Counted from the first letter of the stretch, positions 1 through 10,178 are shown. The stretch: DNA of 64,000 nt from Paralithodes platypus (GCA_032716605.1 CM064506.1:22328912-22392911); one strand, 5' to 3'. Numbers and translations are program-made. The notes: generated by a model not told the origin, from the sequence alone.

Positions 1-1666
1 ACACTTGAATTAAGTCACCTCTTAATATGCGCTGGGTTAAAGGAAATAGATTTAATTCTCTATGACGCTCTTCGTATGGTTTGTTCTTTAGGCTAGGTAT
101 CATTTTGGTAACTCTACGTTGAACTCGTTCTAGCTTGTTTATATCTTTTTGGTAATAAGGGCACCAGGATTGAACGCAGTATTCCAGAAGAGGGCGGACT
201 AAGGAATTGTAAAGGGTTAGGATAACTTCTTTGGATTTATGCTCAAATGACCTGCCTATAAAGCCAATTATTTTGTTTGCCTTCTTAACAACTTCTGAAC
301 ATTGTTGACTCGGTTTTAGGTTACTCGATATTGTTACTCCCAGATCGGTTTCTCTGTTTACATTCTTAAGATGAGTGCCATTCATCGAATAGTTTGCTTT
401 CTCATTTAGGTATCCGATATGTAGTACTTTACATTTTATCCGCATTGAAACTCATTTGCCAAATTTGGGCCCAACATGACAATTTATCTAGATTGTGTTG
501 CATATCGTCAACTTGTTCTTTTGAGAGTACGCTATTTGCAATTTTTGTATCATCAGCAAATTTTGAGATTGTACAGGTGAGACCCTCATCTATGTCATTG
601 ATGTAAATTAGAAAGAGAATTGGTCCTAGTACCGATCCCTGGGGTACCCCGCTACTTACATTGGTCCATATAGATGCCTTACAGTTTATGACTACTCTTT
701 GCTTTCTGTCGCTGAGCCAATTTTCTATCCATTTCAATACACCAACTTGTATTCCATGCGCTTTTAGTAGTTTTAGCAGTAAACGTTTGTGAGGAACTTT
801 GTCAAAGGCCTTCTGAAAATCAAGATAATTATATAATATCTACAGCTTTACTCTCTTCGTAGAGGTTGAGGATATCGTGGAAGAAGTCTAAGAGGTTTGT
901 TAAACAGGAACGTTTTTTACGAAAGCCGTGTTGACTATCTTTAAGTAAGTTATTTGCCTCTAAGTGATTTACGAGTCTGTCTCTTATGACCGTTTCTAGC
1001 ATTTTACATACAATTGAGGTTAAGCTAATTGGACGATAGTTACTGGGTAGGGATTTGCTGCCTTTTTTTTAATATCGGTGTTACGTTGGCTAGCTTCCAC
1101 TAATCAGGCATAGTCCCAGACTGCAAGGATTCATTGAATAACAATGTCAGTGGTTTGGAGAGCTCATCCTTAGCTTCCTTTAGAACTCTAGGCGAGATTG
1201 TATCAGGTCCAGGCGTTTTATTTACCTTGAGTTTATCTAAACAATTCAATACTTCTCTCTCTGTAACGGTGATATTGCTTAGATCATCTGAATTATCAAT
1301 CTGAATCGGCGATGGTGTAGGGATATCACTGAGGTCTTCGGTTGTAAAGACTGATGCAAAGAAGGTATTGAGGGCATTACTCATTTGTACTTCGTCTTTG
1401 GTGTATTCTCCATTTTCATCGACTAACGGTCCAACAGTTGAAGTAACTACTTTTTTCTTTCTGATATAACTATAGAATTCTTTCGGGTTTGTTTTACTTT
1501 GATTCGCAACATGTAACTCCAGGGTCTTTTTACTTTGCTTAATTAACTTTTTGGCTTTGCGTCGTAGCTCTACAAATTTCACCCGTTCTTCGTCATTTTG
1601 TGAGGATTTTAATCTATCATTAGCAAATTTTTTAGCAAGCAGACAGTCTGAAATATCTTTATTCCA
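1..1666 (-). pseudogene. LINE ORF2 reverse transcriptase, broken and truncated by window edge
   Basis: Conserved RT blocks read in order: the pre-RT region (ELRRKAKKLIKQSKK), PGPDTISPRVLKE, LANVTPI, YRPISLTS, YLDFQKAFDKVPH, GVPQGSVLGPILFLIYIND, and the active-site block FADDTKIA at 560-540. The two aspartates of the YxDD-type motif are present; Phe replaces Tyr, which is common in LINEs. The C-terminal part (YCVQSWCPYYQKDINKLERVQRR) continues to base 1. Lesions: the W of the expected PDxWKLANV is a TAG near 1101, there is a frame change at the A run near 1064, and about 4 extra bases near 828-835 split VDII from YLDFQ. The longest intact piece is 1100-1582, a second one 429-737. Confidence 0.87.
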
Positions 1667-2600
1667 TCATTTGGGCTTATCATTATGGCCTGGACGCCGT
1701 ATTTTCGATGGTATGCAGTCTTGCACTGCCTTAAGGTAAGTGGTTGTGAAACACTCCCAAGATGTATTTATGTCGTTATTGTTAGTCAGAAAGCTCCAGT
1801 CAGTTTCTTTAAGCTTTGATTTAAGTTTATGAAAATTTGCTTTCTTGAAATTAGGGACTTTCTCAATGCTGCTATTTGATTTGTTACTAGTAAACTTTAA
1901 AGTGAAAGTTATCGTACGATGGTTGCTGTTACTGAATTCATCACCAACATTCAAATTCTCTATTAATTCTTCTTTTGTTGCGAGTACAAGGTCAAGCACA
2001 TTATTACCACGGGTCGGAGATTGTAAAAATTGAAAAAGTGAACTCTCTTGCAAGTTAGCATAGAGGTCGTGTCCAGAGTGTGAAGTAAGAATATCGCCCC
2101 ATTTTGTCACGGGTAAGTTGAAATCGCCAAGAATTACGGTATCTTGTATGTTAGTTATTTCTGAAATTTTTTCATAAATTTCACTGTCAGTTTGCACTGA
2201 TTGAGCTGGGGGTCTGTATAATAAAGCTAGTGTTATTTTAGTTCCTCGTTTATTATTTAATAGTACGTAAGATATGTCTATATTCGCAATTTGAGGTTTT
2301 GACATTAAGACGGGATTAAGACTTTCCTTTATAAAAAACAGAACTCCTCCATTTCTATTGATCCAACTTTTCTCAAACATTGTATAACCAGGAAGCGTAT
2401 ATTCGGCTAAAAAGTCTCTGTCTTCCGTATTTAACCAAGATTCTGTAATGCCGATTATATCATAATGTTCTGTAAACACGATTTCCTCTAGATCTGAAAA
2501 TTTATTGCGTATGCTACGAGCATTTACATAAAACACCTTAAGAGTATTAGAGTTGGATGTTACTGATTGTGCATTGTCTGAATTTTCAGTTCGTATTTGA
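1667..2600 (-). pseudogene. LINE ORF2 N-terminal part: EEP (AP-like) endonuclease
   Basis: This frame is open from about 2600 to a TGA at about 1667, with the first ATG at 2536 (MFYVNARSIRNK). It has the order of LINE endonucleases of the exonuclease-endonuclease-phosphatase superfamily: NARSIRNK (N-containing block), IIGITESWL (catalytic Glu), NRNGGVLFFIK, ILGDFNLP (catalytic Asp-Asn) and NVLDLVLA. The final motif, usually S-D-H, reads SNSNHRT, so the aspartate is replaced. The enzyme would nick target DNA to prime reverse transcription. The frame stops at HNDKPK-stop but resumes in the same frame as WNKDISDCLLAKKF, so the stop is a nonsense mutation inside an originally continuous ORF2. Confidence 0.85.
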
Positions 2601-2601
2601 C

Positions 2602-3599
2602 TTACACTACCCCCGGATACCCCCGGTTGACCCCGTTTTTTGAACGGAAATCCTTGACTGCATCGTTCAGCAGACGACCAAGACGTGCAGCTCCTACTTC
2701 ATTGAGATGTACACCATCTCATGAAAACAAAGATTTATCATAGTAAAAATGATCCCACGTGTCGACAAAGCCGATGTCCTCCTCCCTGCAGAGTTTGGCT
2801 AGTCGGCGATTTGTACTGGTAGCTATGTTGTAGAATCGGTTTTCTACATCAATCCGGGGAACAATTCCTGAAATTTAGATTCTATTAGATTTTTCCTTGA
2901 AGGACCTGATCAGCCGCCGGTACTTGCAAAGTAGTTCCTCTGACCGGGTCCGTTGGACATCGTTAGATCCAACGTGGATGACGTACGTAGTGCATGCGGG
3001 GGCGAGCCTGGAAACCTCTTCCACAGCCGCAACAATGTCGTCCACGCCGCCACCTGGGATACAGAATCGCTTTCTGGTCCTGGGTGCCCTGGCGCAGAAC
3101 TCGGTTAATTGGCCACGGACCATGGAGTCGCCCACAAGCCGAACTTCTTCCGTTTCTTCTTCCTCATCAATAGCAAGAATTTTGAAGCGATTTTGGCATG
3201 TTGTCGGGATGACCTTCCTGGTACTGGTACTGGGATGCACATTGTTTCTCACTAACTGAAAGTTATCCTGGGGGGAGTGAGAGTAGAGTCATTATTATTT
3301 TCTGCAACATCTAAGGTAGCTGCTGGTGTGGGTACCGGTACCGGTACTGTATGCACTGGAATGGCGGTTGACATCGTAGTGGTTTCTTGGGCCGAGGGCA
3401 CTCCTACGTTGAGTGTGGCAAATTCTTGAAGGGATTCAAGCTTCGTAGTCAGGGCATCGATCTTGCGGTGAGCTGCATTCAATTCATCCGCAATCTTCTC
3501 TCGGAGCTGGCAAAATCTACAAATTTGGACATCAGTATCAACAAACATGGTAGGGCCAAATTTACCGGAACAACTCGTGCAGGTTCGTTGCGGCGCCAT
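2602..3599 (-). pseudogene. LINE ORF1 pseudogene: zinc finger, coiled coil, SGNH hydrolase
   Basis: The start is the ATG at 3599, giving MAPQRTCTSC. Residues about 5-35 hold two CxxC pairs (CTSC and CRFC), a likely zinc finger; next comes a short heptad-like stretch (EKIADELNAAHRKIDALTTK), then a Pro/Thr-rich linker. After about residue 115 an SGNH-type domain follows, with block I GDSMVR, a GGGVDD glycine block, HVGSND (block III) and a terminal DGVHLNE with the catalytic Asp-His pair. In CR1 LINEs the ORF1 esterase is thought to act in RNP or membrane interactions. Lesions: a frame change at the C run near 3268-3275 (one more C would restore PPQDNFQLVRNN), an in-frame TAA near 2875, and a TGA directly before DGVHLNE near 2720. 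The final stop is TAA at 2602-2604; the endonuclease frame is already open in the +1 frame there, so the two ORFs abut or overlap. Confidence 0.82.
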
Positions 3600-4420
3600 G
3601 ACGATATAATCACAATATGCCTGAAAATCACACAAATTTATGTTAGCAAAATGGTACAATTAAAGCCTGAAAATCACAAAAAAATTATGTTAGCAATGTG
3701 ATACAATTAATTCCTGAAAATCACACAACATTTTGTTAGCAATATGATAAAATTAATATGCCTGTAAATCACAAAAAATATGTTAGCAATAGAACACAAT
3801 TTATGCCTGAATATAAAACAAAAATTGATGTTAGCAGTACGACACAGTTAAAGCCTGAAAATCATAAATGGACTAGAAATTTGTTACAAAATTTACTGGA
3901 AAAAAACAAAAAGTGGGAGAGGGTTAATGTAGCCTAGTGAGAAAACTGGAAAGCAGTATACAGTACAGAAACAACAAGTATTTGTTAGCAATATGGTACA
4001 ATTGATGCATGTAAATCACAAAAAGAATATGTTAATCACAAAAAGAATATTATGCCTGTAAATCACAAAAAATGTGTTAGCAATAGAACACAATTTATGC
4101 CTGAAAATAAAAAAAAAATTGATGTTAGCAGTTTGACACAGTTAAAGCCTGAAAATTCCAAATGGACTAGTAATTTGTTACAAAATTTACTGGAAAAAAA
4201 AGTGGGAGAGGGTTAATTTAGCCTAGTGAGAAAACTGGAAAGCAGTATACAGTACAGTAACAAAAATATTGGTTAGCAATATGGTACAATTAATGCCTGT
4301 AAATCACAAAAAGAATATGTTAATCACAAAAAGAATATGTTAGCAATAGAACACAATTTTATGCCTGAAAATAAAAATAAAATTATGTTAGCAGTATGAC
4401 ACAGTTAGGCTAAAGCCTGT
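3600..4420. repeat. degenerate tandem repeat, unit about 45-60 bp, with a ~300-bp higher-order duplication
   Basis: Recurring phrase GCCTGAAAATCACA followed by TATGTTAGCAATATG and RTACAATT, repeated roughly a dozen times with drift. A larger block beginning AATGGACTAG at about 3867 recurs at about 4161, including CAGTATACAGTACAG. The array directly precedes the LINE ORF1 start (minus sense), so it could be repetitive 5' UTR, as many LINEs have; that link is inference. Confidence 0.75.
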
Positions 4421-5199
4421 ATATTAGTTTATACAGTGGTCGACACAATAATAATAATAATGGAGTTAGTAATATCCTGGCAAGAGTGTGAGAGGCCTAT
4501 TAATGTGGTGACAAGTATCTGAAATGCGATTAATAAATAGGCTATCAAAAAGTATTACAGTAACTAAATTATTCTAACCCAATATTAAAACTATCTTGAC
4601 AAATATTAGTGTGTGCGATTTATATAGATAACCTAGATAAAAAGTTCAACCAAGTACAGTATTGGCTAGACTTTGATATATAAAATACAAGAAGAGGGTT
4701 TGTTTATGCGTACACAGGTGGCGCTGGTATCGGCGGCGTCTCTACTAACTTGACAAATAGAATTTTGAAAAACAAAAGTTTATCAGTCAAAACTACAGTA
4801 CAATGTCATGCAAGATAACTACTGGGTGGTTTGCTAAGCACTTAACTACAGTGAGGGCTAAAATATCTACAATAAGTGCTAGAACTTTATAATATGGAAC
4901 AAGCAAGTAGTTTGTTTACTTTAGAGCGTCGGTCGTCACTAACCGTTACAAATGTAAACAAAAGCAGTCTCGATAAACAAACGTTTATCAGTAAAAAACA
5001 CAGCAAAATTACATGCAAAGCAACTACAGGGCAGTTAAGCTAGAGCTTAGCTACAGCTCATGCAAATAAATATGGGGATGAGTAATGGAGTACTCAAGTT
5101 ATGGTCAAATTTCGAGCAGCGAGAGCGAAGTGCTGTTGGCGGGTTGGCGCGTCGTGCTCGAGTGAGTGACACACAAATAATCCTACGGTACTTCACTTT
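4421..5199. other. AT-rich non-coding stretch with an internal diverged duplication
   Basis: No gene is visible. Two diverged similar blocks share AAGTTTATCAGTCAAAAC (about 4775) and ACGTTTATCAGTAAAAAA (about 4981), each followed by CATGCAA and a GCTAAGC/TTAGCT stretch. It may be further LINE 5' sequence. A short palindromic region lies at 5110-5165, rich in GAGCAGCGAGAGCG and CGTCGTGCTCGAG. Confidence 0.5.
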
Positions 5200-5426
5200 T
5201 CAACTTTCCCTTCATAATTGCTGAGGGGCACAGGGCCTTGGGTGGGGCTTTGGTTTCATGGGCGTTTCCGCACCCTCCTCAGCCTTTGAGTGGCTTCAGT
5301 CACCTGGGCTTTAATAGTGGTAAGCAGGGAGGGTCCTGTGGGGGCGCTTAGTTATGGCCTTGGCCTTGCTCGGGACCTTGGGGATGCTCGGCCAGACAGC
5401 CTGGGGAACAGCAACAACAACAACAA
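5200..5426 (+). repeat. GC-rich segment ending in an (AAC)n tract, probable retroelement end
   Basis: About 200 bp of markedly higher GC than its surroundings (CTTGGGTGGGGCTTTGG, CTCGGGACCTTGGGGATG) ends in CAGCAACAACAACAACAAC. A GC-rich block followed by a short-unit tail resembles the 3' end of a LINE or SINE on the plus strand. No coding frame is convincing, and no second copy is visible in the window. Confidence 0.4.
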
Positions 5427-5429
5427 CTT

Positions 5430-5748
5430 CACTTTTGATTTATTATATCATTATTTTGTCTACTTTCCTCCCTAGACCTCCATCAAACTTTAAAAAAACA
5501 TCCATTATATCCCCCCTGTAAATTAATTTGTACATTTTTCGGTAGAAAAATGTCCCGGCCGAAGGCTGGGTCTTCCAAAATCGCAGGCTTACTATCGTTC
5601 GTCAGGAAAACAATAGACACCTAAATAGCACGAAAGGTGTTAATATTGGGGCGAAAGGTTTAAAAATCGACAAACTAAAGGGGCAAACATCTTAAAATCT
5701 GAAAACTAATGGGGCTAAGCATGAGGGAGAAAGAAAAACAACGCTTAA
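5430..5748 (+). mobile_element. M1 MITE copy (orientation A)
   Basis: M1 is the dominant repeat of the window. In orientation A it runs: GGGGGATGG end, TTTCCTCCCTAGACCTCCAT, the hairpin CATTTTTCGGTAGAAAAATG, the hairpin CCGGCCGAAGGCCGG, then GGCTCGCTATCGCTCGCC, three diverged 32-bp subrepeats (each ending near CTAATGGGG), then CATGAGGGAGAA and CCATCTCCCCTTAA. This copy has lost its left TTAA end and reads GAAGGCTGGG in the second hairpin. Confidence 0.8.
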
Positions 5749-5977
5749 TCAGAGATCCATTTCCCTTTCATTCCAATACAATATAAAGAAATACAAAAAA
5801 TCCGTATTACAGTTGTGTATAATATTAATCCAACGATACTTAATTTTTGATGACTTATTATGAAATCCTCTTCTTCGTATTATTCGTAATATCACTAACC
5901 CACCAATTGACCACTTGCGAGTTTCAGGCTATAAGGAAGTTGGAGTTTGGGCGTCGATATTTAACAGCATGGCCAGT

Positions 5978-6497
5978 TAAAATACGGTTGTAGTATTATA
6001 CTGTATAAATACGGTTGTAGTATTATACTGTATAAATACGGGTGTAGTATTATACTGTATAAATACGGTTGTAGTATTATACTGTATAAATACGGTTGTA
6101 GTATTATACTGTATAAATACGGTTGTAGTATTATACTGTATTAATACGGTTGTAGTATTATACTGTATAAATACGGTTGTAGTATTATACTGTATTAATA
6201 CGGTTGTAGTATTATACTGTATAAATACGGTTGTAGTATTATACTGTATAAATACGGTTGTAGTATTATACTGTATAAATACGGTTGTAGTATTATACTG
6301 TATAAATACGGTTGTAGTATTATACTGTATAAATACGGTTGTAGTATTATACTGTATAAATACGGTTGTAGTATTATACTGTATAAATACGGTTGTAGTA
6401 TTATACTGTATAAATACGGTTGTAGTATTATACTGTATAAATACGGTTGTAGTATTATACTGTATAAATACGGTTGTAGTATTATACTGTATAAATA
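5978..6497 (+). repeat. 27-bp minisatellite inside M6, about 19 copies
   Basis: Unit AAATACGGTTGTAGTATTAT plus ACTGTAT, nearly homogeneous; the variants are GGGTG for GGTTG in one unit and TATTAAT for TATAAAT in two. The unexpanded sister copy has only AAAATACGTTCAAAATACAT at this place. The stop-free minus-strand frame (repeating LYSIILQPY) is a by-product of a unit length divisible by three. Confidence 0.95.
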
Positions 6498-6560
6498 CAT
6501 AAAACCCAATTCACCATACTGTATATCCATCAGCAACCTACTTTATTATCGCGTTTCTGT

Positions 6561-6896
6561 TTAAGGGCAGATATCCACTTGAGGGACTTTTTTCTTGACC
6601 CCTTTCTCCCTCATGTTTAGCCCCATTGCTTTTGAGATTTTAAGACGTTTGCCCCATTAGTTTGGTGATTTTTAAGAATTTCCGCCCCATTCTGACAATG
6701 TTAAGACCTTTCGTGCCTTTTAGGTGTCGATTTTATCCTGGCGAGCGATAGCGAGCCTGTAATTTAAGAGTAATCGGCCTTCGGCCGGGACATTTTTCTA
6801 CCGAAAAATGTACAAATTTATCTTGAAAGGGGGTCAAGGGGGTGAAATTTTAAGATTGCTGGAAGAGTAGGAAACAAACTAGAAACCTCCCCTTAA
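6561..6896 (-). mobile_element. M1 MITE (subtype with TTAAGGGCAGATATCCAC end), intact TTAA flanks
   Basis: TTAA at 6561-6564 and 6893-6896 bound a 336-bp element in orientation B, beginning GGGCAGATATCCACTTGAGG. The hairpins GGCCTTCGGCCGGG and CATTTTTCTACCGAAAAATG are intact. The subtype end is shared with copies at 36732-37057 and 37214-37549. It sits in M6 sequence, between TTCTGT and TGTCGATG. Confidence 0.9.
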
Positions 6897-7063
6897 TGTC
6901 GATGTTTAAGGCTCCAACTTCCTTATAGCCTGAAACTCGCAATTGTTCAATTAACTTGCAAATATACCTAATTGATGCAATCAATGACATTTATGAATAT
7001 GCATGTGGTATTTCCGAGATTCGAACCAAGGACACTCCCACAGAACATATTAGGAGATCCAGC

Positions 7064-7264
7064 GGGCGGCCTTCAGCACCATGACGCCCTTTTACCTTTG
7101 AGTCTGATTAACATTAGATGGTTTTATGCAGTTTAAGAAGGACCTATGTATATTGAGATCGTATTTACCCATTTGAGTCTAATAGGTATCTTACAAACTG
7201 TAGAAAATTGGGTAGTGGTAACCAGAATATGATTACAGTTTCGTAATGGTAGTGAAGGGGTTAA
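7064..7264 (+). mobile_element. M3b MITE copy
   Basis: Begins near GGCCTTCAGCACCATGACGC and ends GGTAGTGAAGGGGTTAA (TTAA 7261-7264). Alignable end to end, reversed, with 40643-40854, sharing TATGCAGTTTAAGAAGGACC, TTGAGATCG and AACCAGAATATGAT. The left TTAA is lost. Confidence 0.7.
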
Positions 7265-7319
7265 TCACTTCGAATTACCGTAAGATGAAAAAAGAAAACA
7301 CCGTCCACTTGGTATTATA

Positions 7320-7440
7320 ACTGTGTTGGTGGTGTAATGGTTTAGATGCTTATGTTCTGGGTGTGGTGTACCGAGTTCGAATCCCGGGAGGACCATATGC
7401 TTTCATTAGTTTATTCAAGAATATTGGGGTTTATAATTGC
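7320..7440 (+). mobile_element. S1 tRNA-derived SINE copy
   Basis: A-box-like TGGTGTAATGG and a B box GAGTTCGAATCCC (7373-7385) are spaced as in tRNA. The body continues CATATGCTTTCATTAG, shared with 56226. The acceptor and anticodon stems do not pair well, so this is a SINE head rather than a working tRNA gene. Confidence 0.7.
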
Positions 7441-7479
7441 TGATTAATTTTTAAGAACGGGGTGTTACTTATTTACATG

Positions 7480-7911
7480 TATAGTGGCGCTAATAAGTCA
7501 TGTACGTCTCAGCTTTCATTACGTTTGACTCGCTCTGGACTATAGTAATGTCTGTCAGATGTTGAATAAGGTGTGTATTGATAGGAACATGTTTGTATAT
7601 CTCACTGAAAACGATGAATTATTGCTTAGATAGTGCTGATACCAATTATTGCTTAGATAGTGCTGATACCAATTATTGCTTAGATAGTGCTGATACCAAT
7701 ATTGCTTAGATAGTGCTGATACCAATTATTGCTTAGATAGTGCTGATACCAATTATTGCTTAGATAGTGCTGATACCAATTATTGCTTAGATAGTGCTGA
7801 TACCAATTATTGCTTAGATAGTGCTGATACCAATTATTGCTTAGATAGTGCTGATACCAATTATTGATCGAAATATACTTGTTGCCGTGACATCACTTAT
7901 TTGGGCAATTA
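7480..7911 (+). mobile_element. M4 mariner-like MITE, minisatellite-expanded
   Basis: The left end TATAGTGGCGCTAATAAGTC and the body CTGTCAGATGTTGAATA and GGAACATGTTTGTATATCTC match the other M4 copies (15252, 18112, 24643). The right half is lengthened by a 27-bp tandem array. It abuts a second M4 copy at about 7910. Confidence 0.8.
7621..7866 (+). repeat. 27-bp minisatellite inside M4, about 9 copies
   Basis: Unit ATTGCTTAGATAGTGCTGAT plus ACCAATT, almost identical between copies; one unit lacks 2 bp near 7698. Other M4 copies have a single version (TTTAGATATTGCTGATACCA), so the array arose after this copy inserted. Confidence 0.95.
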
Positions 7912-8137
7912 CACAGTGGCGCGCTAATAATTCATGTCTCAGCTGTCATTACGTTTGGCCCTCTTTGCACTATATTAATGTCTGTCAGATGTTGAATAGG
8001 GTGGATGAGTGTAGGAACATGTTTGTAACTTTGTATATCTCACTCGAAACAAATAAATCAAGTTTTAGATATTGCTGACACCAGATATTGATCAACACAT
8101 ACTTGGTGCCGAAACATCACTTATTAGGCCGACTGTA
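7910..8137 (+). mobile_element. M4 mariner-like MITE
   Basis: Starts ACAGTGGCGCGCTAATAATT and ends ATCACTTATTAGGCCGACTG then TAC. It has one copy of the sequence expanded in its neighbour (TTTTAGATATTGCTGACACC). The inverted ends and TA boundary suggest a Tc1/mariner-type origin. Confidence 0.8.
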
Positions 8138-8215
8138 CACTCGGATACCTTAGTGTCTAGCCCAGTCACAAATATTAGTGAACTTCACCTATTTCTTATT
8201 ATGAAAATATAGGGG
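8136..8215 (+). mobile_element. M5 MITE fragment (one end)
   Basis: Begins TACACTCGGATACCTTAG and continues TCTAGCCCAGTCACAAATAT and GTGAAC, matching the M5 end at 39231. It ends near ATGAAAATATAGG, after which the sequence diverges. Confidence 0.6.
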
Positions 8216-8269
8216 GTCCACGAAATATAATGGGTGGGCATCCGAGTGTCCTTCATATTTCACCTTACA

Positions 8270-8579
8270 TTTCCGTCTATAGTTTTGACTTTTTAACACG
8301 TTCACCCCATTAGTTTGGCGATGTTTAGATCTTTCGACCAATTTGTTTTGCCCATCTTGAGACCTTTCATGTAATTTAGGTGTCATTTGTTTTTCCTGGC
8401 GAGCGATAGCGAGCCTGATTTTGTTAGAAGAACCGGCCTTTGGCCGGGACATTTTTCAACCAAATAATGTACAAATATATTTCGAAGGAGTATTTTGGGG
8501 ATTTTTGTTATGCTCGATGGCGGTCTAGCGAGTAAACTGATAATGAATACATAATGAAATATATAGGCACAACCCTTAA
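8270..8579 (-). mobile_element. M1 MITE, diverged
   Basis: Orientation B from about TTTTGACTTTTTAACACG through GGCGAGCGATAGCGAGCC and GGCCTTTGGCCGGGACATTT to GCACAACCCTTAA near 8579. The left end is lost or overwritten by the region with GGGTCCACGAAATATAATGG. Confidence 0.75.
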
Positions 8580-8586
8580 CGTTGGG

Positions 8587-8621
<35 letters not shown>
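8587..8621 (+). repeat. poly(A) tract of 35 bases
   Basis: An uninterrupted A run. No retroelement is recognisable on either side, so its origin is unclear. Confidence 0.95.
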
Positions 8622-8624
<3 letters not shown>

Positions 8625-8876
8625 ATAAAAAATCCCGCCCACCTGGTATTAACATGTCCTTCATATTTCACTTTACCTTTCCCTCTATAGAATCTGTTCA
8701 CACAACACTTCTATGCCCATCCTCCCCCCCTCTCTCTCTCTCTCTGTCAATGCCCTCAACTTCACCTTTCAGACACGTTTTATTATGCATTCAAAACACA
8801 CACTTCGCCTCTCCTTTCATCATCTCCCTCTTCCCCCCCTACGTCCAATCTTTATTTTTTCCTCTTCGGCCACTCC

Positions 8877-9125
8877 AGGGGGGATGGTTTATTTTTTGGG
8901 AAAAATGTTCCAGTCGAAGGCCAGTTCTTTCAAAATTATAGGCTCACTATCGTTCGCCAGGGAAAAATTCGACACAGAAATAGCACGAACGGTCTTAATA
9001 TTGGCAAATAATGGGGCTAAAGGTCTTAAAATCGTCAAACTACTGGGCCAAACCTTTGAAAACCGCAAAACTAATTGAACTAAACATGAGGAAAAAGGGG
9101 GCCCAGAAAAACGACCCATCTCACT
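8877..9125 (+). mobile_element. M1 MITE, internally shortened
   Basis: Begins AGGGGGGATGGTTTATTTTT but lacks most of the left third, reaching the second hairpin region (TCGAAGGCCAG) within about 40 bp. It then follows the family through GGCTCACTATCGTTCGCCAG and CATGAGG to CCCATCTCACTTGA. Confidence 0.75.
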
Positions 9126-9181
9126 TGAAAAACACATTTCCATATGGGTGTCGTCGTTATTCTTTATTCGCATGGGGAGAG

Positions 9182-9182
<1 letters not shown>

Positions 9183-9218
<36 letters not shown>
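9183..9218 (+). repeat. (CA)n microsatellite
   Basis: About 17 CA units following GGAGAGG and ending before TATGCATG. Confidence 0.95.
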
Positions 9219-9221
<3 letters not shown>

Positions 9222-9449
9222 GCATGATCACACATACCCATTATATAGAATAAAAACAGAACAATCAGCGTGTCTGTGTATTACATAGCTTTATTTACCC
9301 ACATAAACCTATATCGTGATTTTGTTTACTGTTAGTTCACATTTATAGTAAATCATGTATTGCTAGCAATTCTCCTTATTCATTCTCGAAATATTACAGA
9401 AAAAGGTGTTGTAAATTTCCGACAAACGCACACATACAGTATGTAAACG

Positions 9450-9716
9450 CCTCTGTCTGTCTGTCTGTCTGTCTGTATATCTATCTGTCTGTCTGTCTGT
9501 CTGTCTATCTGTCGGTCTGTCTGTGATTTTCTATTTATCTATCTATCTACTTATCAATCTATCAATCTACCTATCTATCTATCTATCTATCTAAATATCT
9601 ATCTATCTATCTATCTACTTATCAATCTATCAATCTATCTATCTACCTATCTATCTATCTATCTATTTATCTACCTCTATCTATCTATCTATCTATTTAT
9701 CTACCTCTTCTATCTA

Positions 9717-9773
<57 letters not shown>

Positions 9774-9813
9774 ATCTATCTATCTACCTACCTACCTATA
9801 TTATCTATTAATC

Positions 9814-9844
<31 letters not shown>

Positions 9845-9890
9845 CTATCTATATGCACATATCTATCTATCTATCTATCTATCTCACCTA
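9450..9890 (+). repeat. compound microsatellite (CTGT)n-(ATCT)n-(TA)n-(ATCT)n
   Basis: CTGT units at 9452-9530, ATCT with ACCT and AATCT variants at 9531-9720, about 25 TA units at 9720-9770, then ATCT/ACCT again to 9890. The mixture suggests slippage with successive point variants. Confidence 0.95.
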
Positions 9891-10123
9891 CTGCTATCCA
9901 TTTACCTTTCCTATTCCTCCAGTGATATTTTCCATTAATTCCCCCTCTATAATAATTAATTTATTGATCACCTCCCCTTGCACGCCTTATCACACTTTTC
10001 CGTTCTCAAATTGCCTATTACGAACACGGCCTTGCTCGAAGCCTCCAGTAACTAAAAAAAAAAAAAAAATAGTATGCAATTCCCTGCACAACATTGCATT
10101 AGTCATCATTTGCCTGTAATATA

Positions 10124-10175
<52 letters not shown>
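10124..10175 (+). repeat. (TA)n microsatellite
   Basis: About 25 TA units, immediately left of a truncated M1 element. Confidence 0.95.

Positions 10176-10177
<2 letters not shown>

Positions 10178-10178
<1 letters not shown>

Larger units (their letters stand above)
1..3599 (-). mobile_element. CR1-like non-LTR retrotransposon (LINE), decayed, 3' end outside window
   Basis: Read on the minus strand the order is zinc-finger/coiled-coil/SGNH ORF1, apurinic-type endonuclease, then reverse transcriptase running off the window at base 1. An SGNH esterase in ORF1 followed by an EEP endonuclease and RT is the arrangement known from the CR1 clade. All segments carry in-frame stops or frameshifts, so this is a dead copy. 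The 5' boundary is uncertain: 3600-5430 may be its 5' UTR or separate repeats. Clade assignment comes from domain order and motifs only. Confidence 0.88.
5909..6948. mobile_element. M6 MITE with AATT target duplication, minisatellite-expanded and carrying an M1 insertion
   Basis: The left end GACCACTTGCGAGTTTCAGG matches the inverted right end (CCTGAAACTCGCAATTGTTC, ending 6948). Flanks are AATT at 5905-5908 and 6949-6952. The sister copy at 10771-10988 is 218 bp; this one is about 1040 bp because of a 27-bp minisatellite (5978-6497) and an M1 insertion (6561-6896). Terminal repeats of about 40 bp, no coding capacity, superfamily unassigned. Confidence 0.82.
5885..7065 (-). mobile_element. 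S1 tRNA-derived SINE, minus strand, interrupted by M6
   Basis: The right part (6953-7065) on the minus strand reads a tRNA-like region with B box GGTTCGAATCTCGG, then a body with CCACATGCATATTCATAAATG. The left remnant ACTAACCCACCAATT (about 5894-5908) is its 3' flank, separated by the M6 insertion. The uninterrupted arrangement is seen at 39712-39812. The 5' half of the tRNA-like head is cut by the M3b element starting near 7064. Confidence 0.65.

Noticed and set aside
8383..8664. Open frames around the poly(A) tract and M1 remnants
   Set aside because: They cross an M1 boundary and a homopolymer; no conserved motif.
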